Part shown: positions 56,140 to 64,000 of the stretch, piece after piece | How the letters are laid out: each line of letters opens with the position of its first letter | How positions within the stretch are numbered: the first letter of the stretch is position 1 | The notes under the pieces: model-generated | Seen by the model: only the letters and a program-made list of their open reading frames with translations | What the model was told of the DNA's origin: nothing | Database searches by the model: none | Source: Ursus arctos | Taxonomy: Eukaryota; Chordata; Mammalia; Carnivora; Ursidae | DNA: 64,000 bases | Reading direction: 5' to 3' | Assembly (NCBI RefSeq): GCF_023065955.2 | Contig: NW_026622808.1 | Span: forward strand, 39,010,475-39,074,474 | Translations under genes and position numbers: made by a program

Positions 56140-56325
56140 AATTTATTGAGCACTTACTATGTCATAGACCCAGGGTTAAATACTTGATATGAATTATTTC
56201 ATTTACTCCTTATCAGAACCCTATGAACTAGATACATTTTCAGGTGAGGACTCTAGTCTCAGTGAAGGCTGTCCCTCGCCCAAACTGGTGAAGAGCAGAT
56301 CCACTTGACCCTAACTTTCTAGCTG
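56140..56325 (-). mobile_element. MIR SINE, minus strand
   Basis: TTATTGAGCACTTACTATGTCATAGACCC and TTATTTCATTTACTCCTTATCAGAACCCTATGAACTAG are antisense MIR. Confidence 0.9.
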
Positions 56326-56697
56326 CACATGACTGGACCAAGGAAGGAGGAAGCCCTTCTAAGAACTGGCCAGCAGCCTGCCCACCACTTGTGAGGCCCA
56401 GCCCAAGAAAGATGAGCTGATGTGATCAGAGTTTTTTTAGGGAGTTGGGGTTGGGGCACCTGAGACTACCCGGTGGGCTGTAGGAGAGCGAGCTGCTGAA
56501 AGATCCCAGCAAGTTGGGTCAGACCAGCCCAAAGTGCCACATGCGTGGAGAAGACATTGGGAGCAGGACGTACACATCAGAAGGGGAAGGCAGAGAAAGG
56601 AACAATGAAACCGACCAGAGAGAGAAATCCTGGGCTCCTGCAATTGCATATTCTCTCATTAAATATCCTTTTTCTTGAGGTAGTAGAACAAGTGCCT

Positions 56698-56757
56698 GTG
56701 TTTTGGTTTTTTGTGTTTTGGTTTTGTTTTTTTGGTTTTTGTTTTGTTTTGTTTTTG
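56698..56757. repeat. (GTTTT)n low-complexity tract
   Basis: Repeating GTTTTGTTTTG with variants GGTTTT over 60 bases. Confidence 0.9.
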
Positions 56758-56787
56758 CCAAGAGCTCTGTCTAAAATATCCACAAAG

Positions 56788-56972
56788 GACAAACTAAGGG
56801 TTACCAAAGGGGAGGTGGAAGGGGGGATGGGTGGGTAAATGGGTGAAGGGGATTAAGAGTACGTTATCGTGATGTATGGAAGTGCTGAATCACTATACTG
56901 TATACCCGAAACTAATTTAACACAGTATGTTAGCGATACTGAAATTAAAATTTTTTAAAAAATAAGGAAAGG
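56788..56972 (+). mobile_element. L1 3' end fragment
   Basis: GGGTTACCAAAGGGGAGGTGG, GGGTGAAGGGGATTAAGAGTACG and CTGTATACCCGAAACTAATTTAACACAGTATG are carnivore/boreoeutherian L1 3' UTR blocks. Confidence 0.88.
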
Positions 56973-57233
56973 TGGATTGACCAATAATTAATTAATTAAC
57001 TAATTAAAAATATCCATCAAGGAATCTACAGTGGGGTTGCTCCTTACTCAGAGACTGGGCTCCCATCAGCATCTACCCTGTCTAGCAAGTCAGCGTAACA
57101 ACTACTGCTGCGTGCCTCTTCACGTGCCCCTGAATGCCAAGCAGCTGGCATCCCTTAGGATGTTTTCCAGTGTGTAACCTGAAACAAACCAAGTCTTTAG
57201 ACTTATCACTTTATAAATATAAAGGGCAGAGGA

Positions 57234-57432
57234 GGGGCGCCTGGGTGGCAAAGCGGTTAAGCGTCTGCCTTCGGCTCAGGGCGTGATCCCGGCGTTATGG
57301 GATCGAGCCCCACATCAGGCTCCTCCGCTATGAGCCTGCTTCTTCCTCTCCCACGCCCCCTACTTGTGTTCCCTCTCTCGCTGGCTGTCTCTATCTCTGT
57401 CGAATAAATAAATAAAATCTTTAAAAAAAAAA
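57234..57432 (+). mobile_element. Young CAN SINE, ursid-type, 13-bp perfect duplication
   Basis: GGGGCGCCTGGGTGGCAAAGC, GGGCGTGATCCCGGCGTTATGG and TCTATCTCTGTCGAATAAATAAATAAAATC. AAAGGGCAGAGGA repeats at 57221 and 57433. Confidence 0.97.
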
Positions 57433-57639
57433 AAAGGGCAGAGGAATAAGTTAAATGTCATCATAAGGAAGCAATCAGATAAATTAAAATATGAGACATA
57501 TTTCATAAGCAACTGGGCTGGTCTTTTCAAAAAGTCAATGTCATTTTTAAAAGGGGGGTCATGATGAGGGAAGTATTTGAGAATAAAAAAGACTAAAAAA
57601 CGTAGTAACAAAATGAAGTTGTGGTCCTCAGTTAGATTA

Positions 57640-58065
57640 AAGAAAATCTAACCAGATGTCATGCATAGCTGTTGAATGGTGCTGGGGGGAAATCAACCAT
57701 AAAAGACAACAGCAGAAAAATGAATATGGAATGAATCTTAGGAAATGGGGAATTATTAGTAATTTTCTCAGGTTTGGTAATGATGTTACAGTAATGTAGG
57801 AAAACCTTATTCTCAGGACACATACATTGAAGTATTTGGAAGAGAAGGGTAATGGTATCTGCAGTTGAAATGGTTTAGTAAAATAAATCCAAACTGCATA
57901 AACAGCTACAGATAGATACATACATAGACAGATACATAAATAGATACATAGAGCAAAATGTTAGCGATTGTTCATTCCAGCCAGTGGGTGTTCATTGCCG
58001 TCATATTTCAACTTTCCATATGTTTGACATTTTTCATAATGCAAAGTTGAAAAAATAACACGGAG
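57640..58065 (+). mobile_element. L1ME-type 3' UTR
   Basis: CATTGAAGTATTTGGAAGAGAAGGGTAATGGTATCTGC, a GATA/CATA-rich tract (57911-57950), AAAATGTTAGCGATTG and the terminal CATTTTTCATAATGCAAAGTTGAAAA are the standard old L1 tail order. Confidence 0.85.
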
Positions 58066-58069
58066 AAAA

Positions 58070-58515
58070 AAAACGATAATCATGGAAACTCCTTAGGAAG
58101 GCACCAGGTAAAGTCTGACATCGCTTCTCTCTATATTCCATACTCTCCAGTTCCTACTCCGCTGCTAGAACAAATACTGTACATATAGCTTCAGTTTAGC
58201 CCCTGATAATTGTTGCTGGTTCTTAAGGAGCATGTTACACAAAAAGCCCACATCAAGACCTAGGATTACCATCTCCCCATTGGGATCGACAAACAGAACA
58301 GCAGGCTCACCATCCCATCTAACACTGAGTCGTAAGTTCTCTCCCTACCCCCCCCCTTTCCAACGAACAGGTTTAGTTGAACCGGTGTTAATTAAATGCA
58401 TTTACCTGATACCACTCCATTGCACCTTCCACAAATCAGAGGTATGATTTTAAACAAATCCTCGTCTGTCCCTAAAAAAGTAATCAGCCTCATTCCTCCT
58501 TTTTTTCTAAATGGG
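58070..58515. other. Unique sequence
   Basis: Short open frames are unrecognised. A C9 run lies at about 58349-58357. Confidence 0.4.
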
Positions 58516-58519
58516 ATGT

Positions 58520-58760
58520 TAGGTCAAATCAGCCCAGCGGGTACAAAAACACAGGGTGTATTAGCAGCATTCTGCACAGAACACTTCCTCCTCCCTGAAC
58601 GCGCATTAACCAGGTCAGGGCACTGGTGGTCCACGTTGCTGCTACAGCATCTAATCTACCTGGTTTTATACCAGCACCTTGTGGAAGTCGGCAGTAATAA
58701 TCATGCGCAAAAAAGGCTGATCCAGGAGTTGTATTCATCGAGATTTCCAGAGTTGAATGG
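58520..58760. promoter_or_regulatory. Candidate conserved noncoding element
   Basis: Repeat-free, CpG-containing block (GAACGCGCATTAACC, TAATAATCATGCGC) with several TAAT cores. Inference from composition only. Confidence 0.28.
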
Positions 58761-58764
58761 CAGA

Positions 58765-60240
58765 AGGAGAGAGCCTGGGTAGAGGAAGACAAATGTCGGG
58801 TGCCCGGAAACCAAGTAAGAGAAGAATTTTCAGCATCAGGCTTATAGAGGGCAGCACACCTAAAAACAGGCCTTATGTAATCAAGATGGAATAAGCAAGG
58901 CTTTTAGAAAATATTTATTTCAGTTACTAAAGATGAGTAGGTTTATAAGACTTATTCATCTTCAAAAACAGAAATATTTTAGGTTAAGTATAAATAAGTG
59001 GTTAGTAAGTAGAACATGTATGGTCAACATAGATAGGAAAGGGTGCAGGGAACAAAAGAACCTAATACTCATAAAGCAGCCGGTTACTAAGTGCTTGTGA
59101 TGCATGGCGAGGAGGTGAGGTGAGACTGGCGAGGTACTAAATATACAGAGGCACTAAATACATCTGAGCACTTAACATACATAAGGCCTTAATTTGGCTA
59201 CCCCATGGGAGCTATCCATTCTGGCTCCATGCATTCTCTGCCCCAAAGCACAAATAAAATAGATGTTAGCCAGCTGTTCATCTGGCTAATTGGCAAACTG
59301 CAGCTGCTGGCCAGGTATACCTGTTCCTGAGTCTTGTGATGAAGAAGTCTGTCTCATTGGCCCAGGGTACCTTCCGTCTGTGGGCCTCTTGTTTAAACTT
59401 CAACTCTGCATCATCATCATCAACCACATCATCCGTGGGAAAGGCCAAGGCAGAACAGAGAGAGAAAGGACATACTGGCATTGTGGACCCCATGATTCGG
59501 GGGCTCTCCATCCTGCCTGCATTCTCTCTGCATTGCGTTACTTTCCTCCAGCTTTTACCCCTTGTTTTTCGTTGTGTGTTGGTTTAATGGACAGTGTGGT
59601 TTGAGCACTTGAAAGGGGGGGAGGGGGTTAGAGTCACAATGAGCTAAACCAAGTTCAATCCATTAAATAGACCATTGACTGTGAAGAGGAAGAAGTCGAT
59701 AGGAGAGAAGAAAAGTTAGTGACAAGACCTTTACCTACCGCCCATGCAAAAAGCCTTAATTCCCATCCCCAGCTTCTCACATGAGCAGGAAACAGAAAAT
59801 AAAATCTAACAGGGAGGGGAAAAGGAAAACTGAGGGGGGAGGGTCCGCTGCAGAAAAGGGATTTTCCAAATAGGTGTATCCCCACGGTTCTCAATATTAC
59901 CATCTCCTTCCCATATCTGCAAATAGCATCAGGGCCTTTTGAAGGTGACAAGATCATTGCCCTGATACGGTTTGTGTACTAAAAGCTAAAATAAAAATAA
60001 ATAAAAGGAAAAATAAAAAGCTCCATGAAAAGTCATAAATTTTGCAAACTACAAAGCAACACAGGACTGATATTTGGGCTATTTCTATTTAAAACCCTAG
60101 ACTAAGTTCCAATAGTTTCCAATATTATAGAAACAGCCTTAAGCCATTTCAGAATGCAATTTTCCAGGATCTGCTATTATTTCAATTAGTCCAGAAGACA
60201 ATTATGTTTTATGTCTTCTGGGCAGTCTATTCCCAGGTTA
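58765..60240. other. Unique sequence
   Basis: Opposed open frames at 59.28-59.60 kb are unrecognised. No named repeat is seen. Confidence 0.4.
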
Positions 60241-60299
60241 GACTGTCATGGTTGAAACAAAACAAAACAACACAACTAAAAGGACTGCTTCTAACCAAA

Positions 60300-60780
60300 C
60301 ATGAAAGAAGAGGTGTTAGTTTTGCCCACCCTAGAGCCAGACCCTGGGAATCAAGATGACTATCCTTTATTATGGGAGGAGAAGAAGACTTTCGTAGACA
60401 AGAATTGTTAGTAGCTGCCTAGTGCCTCTCCCCTTCTTCTGGAAACTTCTCCTTCTTCCCCGTATCACTGTAGTTAACATAGGAGCCAACACAGTGGTAC
60501 AGCAGGACCCCACTCCGTGGCTACTGCTGATTGGTCCAGGAGTATCCACCTGACCTACGCTGGATGATTCAAAATTCCTCCCTAGTAATATTGGTTTGGA
60601 GAGAAAAGAAGCCTTTCTCTGCGTTGGATTGCATTTCCACAGCACAGAGAAATGGAAGAAGTCAGTCTGCAAAGAAAATGCAGCAAATAACAGGGAGAAT
60701 CCAAAACCCCCCTGAGCTCCGGGTGCCCAGTTCCAGTGGCTTCTAAGGCCCCACTTCATTCCAAAAGATACTCTCCCAGA
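60300..60780. other. Possible unclassified fossil repeat
   Basis: CTACTGCTGATTGGTCCAGGAGTATCCACCTGACCTACGCTGGATGATTC recalls a common mammalian repeat phrase (GATTGGTCCAGGGATGGGCA...GACCCAAGCTGGGCCAATC). The family is not assigned. A 129-codon minus-strand open frame crosses it. Confidence 0.35.
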
Positions 60781-60794
60781 CCTCTGTAATCTTT

Positions 60795-60977
60795 TAAAAA
60801 TTTTTTATTTATTTGTCAGAGAGAGAGAGCGCGCACAGCACAGAGAGTGGCAGGCAAAGGGCGAAGCAGGCTTCCTCACTGAGCAAGGAGACCAGTGGAG
60901 GGCTCAATCCCAGGACTCCAAGATCATGACCTGAGCCGAAGGCAAACGCTTAGCCGACTGAGCCACCCAGTCGTCCC
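60795..60977 (-). mobile_element. CAN SINE, minus strand
   Basis: TTTTTTATTTATTTGTCAGAGAGAG to CGACTGAGCCACCCAGTCGTCCC. TCTGTAATCTTTT / TTCTGTAATTTTT is the flanking duplication. Confidence 0.92.
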
Positions 60978-60989
60978 TAATTTAATTCT

Positions 60990-61495
60990 GTAATTTTTAA
61001 AACTCTCCTAGTTTAAGCCACTTTGAGTTGTTTCTGTCACCTGCAACTAAGATTTCTTAACCCAGAAAATCAAGTCAAAATTATCTTTTACCCTTCATAA
61101 TTCTAGAACACAAAAGGGAATAACTGAATAACCACATAAAATAAAGGCATCTATAAATTCTGCCTCCAAAGTTCAAAATTGCACTACTGTCATGAAAGGC
61201 ACTATGTCCCCACAGACCTCATATATCACCAAAAAAAGAAACAGCTTTTGAATCTAAAACTGGGCTTCAGTGTGTCTGACATATTGTCAGTGTCAGCAGC
61301 CTGAAGATGACAGGGGCTTATCCTCACAGGTGTCAGCCGCTGCTCGAGGGCTCGCTTCTCTACTGCCTGAAAGGAAATGAGGCAAGGGGGCCAAGCGGAA
61401 ACCAGAGACAGTCAGTTTTTCCTTTTCGGGGGCACCTCACACAGAAAAGGCATCTCTTCAACACACATAATTAGGAAACAGTCATTTCAGGTGTA
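60990..61495. other. Unique sequence
   Basis: Nothing recognised. Confidence 0.4.
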
Positions 61496-61499
61496 AGAG

Positions 61500-61715
61500 A
61501 ACTCTAGTTACAAGGAGCTAATATTTTCTGCACACTTAACTACATGGAGGCATTATTCAGATCACTTTACACCCATTATAACTAAGTCTCAACTTTTGAG
61601 AAATGGCATTACTTCCCCAGTCTGCCAATAAGGACCTGACGCTCTGAAATGTGTCTTGTCTGAAGTTTCCAACTGGCACTGCACCCTCAAAGCATGTGCC
61701 TTTTCCCCACTTAGG
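61500..61715 (-). mobile_element. MIR SINE, minus strand, diverged
   Basis: GCACACTTAACTACATGGAGGC, ATCACTTTACACCCATTATAACTAAGTC and the following blocks keep the MIR order. Confidence 0.6.
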
Positions 61716-61833
61716 CTTGTGCTGTGACTACCAAGGAGTGTCCACCAAACTCAGAGATTGGGCTGTCCAGAGGCAGTGGACAGGGAAACTCCCCACCCTG
61801 TGAGGGCACGGAGGCAGCCTCTAGCCTGACTAT

Positions 61834-61878
61834 GGGGGGGGGGGGCGGTTAGGAGGATGGTGAGACAGGGTGGGGGCG
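61834..61878 (+). repeat. G-run with G-quadruplex potential
   Basis: Twelve consecutive G (61834-61845) are followed within 35 bases by GG, GGG and GGGGG tracts. Confidence 0.75.
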
Positions 61879-62064
61879 AATGTCTAACAGCCCCCCTGGG
61901 TGCCTGCCTCTTTTATGTACCCAGATTCGATCAGCCCCCAGATGTTTTGCCGGAACACATCTTCAGTGATGCGCCCTGAGGTTCTCTAAGCCCCAGAAGC
62001 ATTTAAAATAAGCCTCCTCATGCTTGTGGGAGATTTTGCTTGTGGAAGGAGTTTGTGTATAATT

Positions 62065-62340
62065 ATTATAAGTTTTGTTGTTTTTGCTAATTATAAAAGC
62101 AATATATGCTCTCTCTCAAAAATTCAGACATTGCCAAGAACATAACTACCACAGCAATGGTTCCCTGGTGCCACCCCCAGGCTGTCCGTAAACAGTGAGA
62201 TTCCTTCAGACTTTGTTCTGCGTATATAATAATATGTTCTCTGGGGGAATTTCGTTTTTGTTATTTTTATTTGCTTTTCTTTACCTACTGGTTTAATCCT
62301 AAACATACAGTTTTATGTTATATGTTTCTGCATTATTTGC
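62065..62340 (-). mobile_element. L1 fragment, minus strand
   Basis: TTTTTGCTAATTATAAAAGCAATATATGCTC...CAAAAATTCAGACATTG and CCTTCAGACTTTGTTCTGCGTATATAATAATATG are antisense old L1 blocks. Confidence 0.65.
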
Positions 62341-62354
62341 ACTTTCAACAATCA

Positions 62355-62805
62355 CACGGCTGAGAGCACAGGCTTCCTGGGTTCAAAAGCTGCGTCTATC
62401 ACTTTATTGCTGTGCGACCTTGGAGATGGGTAATTAAAATACTGGGCCTCAGTTTGCCCATCCAGAAACTGGGTATAATAATATCTATCTAGGGGCGCCT
62501 GGGTGGCACAGCAGTTAAGCGTCTGCCTTCGGCTCAGGGCGTGATCCCAGCGTTATGGGATCGAGCCCCACATCAGGCTCCTCCGCTTTGAGCCTGCTTC
62601 TTCCTCTCCTACTCCCCCTGCTTGTGTTCCCTCTCTCGCTGGCTGTCTCTATCTCTGTCAAATAAATAAATAAAATCTTTAAAAAAAGAAAAAAATAATA
62701 AGATCTATCTAATAGGGTTGTTGGAGGTGTGATGACATGCAAAGTCCTAAGAGTAGTAACTAACATATTACAAGAGCTAAATAAATGAAATACATTATTA
62801 TAGTA
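62355..62805 (+). mobile_element. MIR SINE split by a young SINE
   Basis: Left: TTGCTGTGCGACCTTGGAGATGG...CTCAGTTTGCCCATCCAGAAACTGGG. Right: AATAGGGTTGTTGGAGGTGTGATGACATGC...AAGTCCTAAGAGTAGTAAC. The CAN SINE sits between them. Confidence 0.93.
62492..62690 (+). mobile_element. Young CAN SINE, ursid-type
   Basis: GGGGCGCCTGGGTGGCACAGC, GGGCGTGATCCCAGCGTTATGGGATC and AATAAATAAATAAAATCTTT. AATAATATCTATCTA at the left recurs as AATAAGATCTATCTAA at the right. Confidence 0.97.
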
Positions 62806-62842
62806 TTGTTTTTATTTATTTTGTCATTTAAAAATATTTTTT

Positions 62843-63019
62843 ATTTTACTTAATTCATTTTTTTAAGATTTATATTTACTTGGGGGGGAGGGGGAGCAGA
62901 GGGAGAGAGAATCCCAAGCAGACTTCCTGACGTGGGGCTTGATCTCACGACTCTGAGATCATGACATGAGCTGAAACCAAGAGTCGGATGCTTAACCGAC
63001 TGTGCTACCCAGGCACCCC
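62843..63019 (-). mobile_element. CAN SINE, minus strand
   Basis: TTTTTTTAAGATTTATATTTACTTGGGGGGG to CCGACTGTGCTACCCAGGCACCCC. TAAAAATATTTTT / TAAAAATATCTTT flanks it. Confidence 0.92.
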
Positions 63020-63219
63020 TAAAAATATCTTTAAAGTATGAGTTAGAATGAACAACTTGACTTTGTTTACTGTTCATATATATTTTCTCTTCTGTGCTGT
63101 TTATTCATACCCTTCAACTATTTTCCTATTGGGTTTTCAAATTTCTGTTATTGCTTTGCAAGAGTCCTTCGTATATTGGGGAGGTTAGTAATTTCATACT
63201 GAAGAGAAGTTCCCAAAAG

Positions 63220-64000
63220 GTGCTGGCAAGGAACATGGGCTTTGGAAATGAGCTGAGTTCAGGTTAGAATCCCAGCTCCACCACTCGCCTGTCACGTGAC
63301 CCTGAGCAAGCTGCTCCACTTTTAAACCTCTATTCAGTGGGCAGAATTCTAGCACGGCCCCCAGAACCCCCAGCCCCTAGTGTACACACGTGTAATCCCC
63401 TCCGCTGAGTGCAGGCAGAACCTGAGGATGTGATGAAGAATCACCCCCACGACTAGATTACTAATCATTGGCTTTTAGATCTTCAAAAGGAAGATGACCT
63501 GGGTGGTGATCTAATCCGGTGAGCCCTTAAAAGGAACTGGGCTCTTCTTCATGTCAGAGCGATACAAAGCATAAGCAATATGTGATGTGAGGCAGATTCT
63601 CTATTGCTGGCTTTAAAGATGGAGGATACCACATGGCAAGGACCCGAGAGGGGCCTCTAGGAGTTAAGAGCCACCCCTTGCTGACAATCTGCCAAGAAAT
63701 GGGGACTTCGGTCGTAAAACCACAAGAAACTGAATCACCCCCAATAACCTGAATAAGCTTGGAAGATGAGACTCCACTCTGGCCGACACCTTGGTTCCAG
63801 TCTTGTGAGACCCTGAGCAGAGGACCCGGCACACCACGCCCAGACTTCTGGCGTACAGAACTGTGACCTAATGAGTGGCTAGTGTTTCAAGCTGCTAAAG
63901 TTGTGGTGATTTGTTACGCAGTGATGGAAAACTAACACAATCTACTTCCTCATCTATGAAATGAGGATGAGGCTCAAACAACATCAATTTCTTGGGATTG
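63220..64000 (+). mobile_element. MIR SINE split by an MLT1-type LTR
   Basis: Left: ATCCCAGCTCCACCACTCGCCTGTCACGTGACCCTGAGCAAGC (63220-63330). Right, after the LTR: CTTCCTCATCTATGAAATGAGGATGAGG (63941 to the window end). Confidence 0.85.
63331..63940 (+). mobile_element. Solo LTR, MLT1-type (ERVL-MaLR)
   Basis: GGGCAGAATTCTAGCACGGCCCCCAG near the start, TAATCCCCTCCGCTGAGTG, GGACCCGAGAGGGGCCTCTAGGAG, ACCTGAATAAGCTTGGAAG, TGTGAGACCCTGAGCAGAGGACCCGG and the end AAGCTGCTAAAGTTGTGGTGATTTGTTACGCAGTGATGGAAAAC are the MaLR LTR order. No internal retroviral genes are attached. Decayed, non-functional copy. Confidence 0.88.

Noticed and set aside
40000..64000. SPATA12 or a further ARHGEF3 distal first exon
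   Set aside because: Expected nearby in mammals, but I found no matching peptide or splice-flanked frame that I could defend.

Overview
This is a nuclear, intron-rich mammalian window. It comes from an arctoid carnivore, most likely a bear or giant panda. The evidence is about twenty tRNA-derived CAN SINEs opening with GGGCGCCTGGGTGGC, several of the young type with GCTCAGGGCGTGATCCC that I associate with ursids and their relatives, plus carnivore-type L1 3' ends. Nothing bacterial, plasmid or phage-like is present. The species call is inference from repeat type, not from an alignment.

The only protein-coding content I can support is small exons on the minus strand. The best is a 63-nt exon at 10048-10110 with consensus splice sites. 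It encodes RKRKQSTQDEDAVSLC...DIS, which I recognise as the alternative N-terminal segment of ARHGEF3 (XPLN), a RhoA/RhoB guanine nucleotide exchange factor. Its paralogue NET1 has the equivalent KRKRREKDDDVVSL segment. A second candidate, upstream in transcript order, ends at 39463 in a textbook CAG|GTAAGC donor. It would supply an in-phase N-terminus ending MVWCCFFVRAQ, so 39.46-40 kb is a candidate alternative first exon and promoter. The window would then be the long 5' intronic territory of ARHGEF3. Transcription runs right to left; the DH-PH exons would lie to the left, outside the window. A third splice-flanked open segment (8620-8838) is unidentified. It has the wrong phase for ARHGEF3 and would act as a poison exon if included.

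Layout: 1-8.1 kb is L1 and SINE debris around unique sequence. 8.6-10.1 kb holds the exon candidates. 10.5-14 kb is mostly ancient MIR and L2. 17.1-17.8 kb is a unique AT-rich block with a 21-bp palindrome and the look of a conserved enhancer. 20-24.5 kb has MER5A, a long L1 3' end, dinucleotide repeats, a split L2 and a small tandem array of inverted CCAAT boxes at 24.50-24.67 kb. 28.6-33 kb is rich in fossil DNA transposons (a Tigger-like element and several hAT-like elements). 33.8-34.5 kb is an L1 3' end. 36-44 kb holds the candidate promoter and ends in a tail-to-tail inverted SINE pair. 45-59 kb contains several SINE-free blocks that look like conserved noncoding elements. 62-64 kb shows nested insertions, including an MLT1-type LTR inside a MIR.

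No rRNA, functional tRNA, CRISPR array or prokaryotic-style operon was found. I do not see a new multi-gene system. The most interesting items are the alternative ARHGEF3 5' exons, the inverted-CCAAT minisatellite, the palindromic GATA pair in a unique block and the inverted SINE pair.
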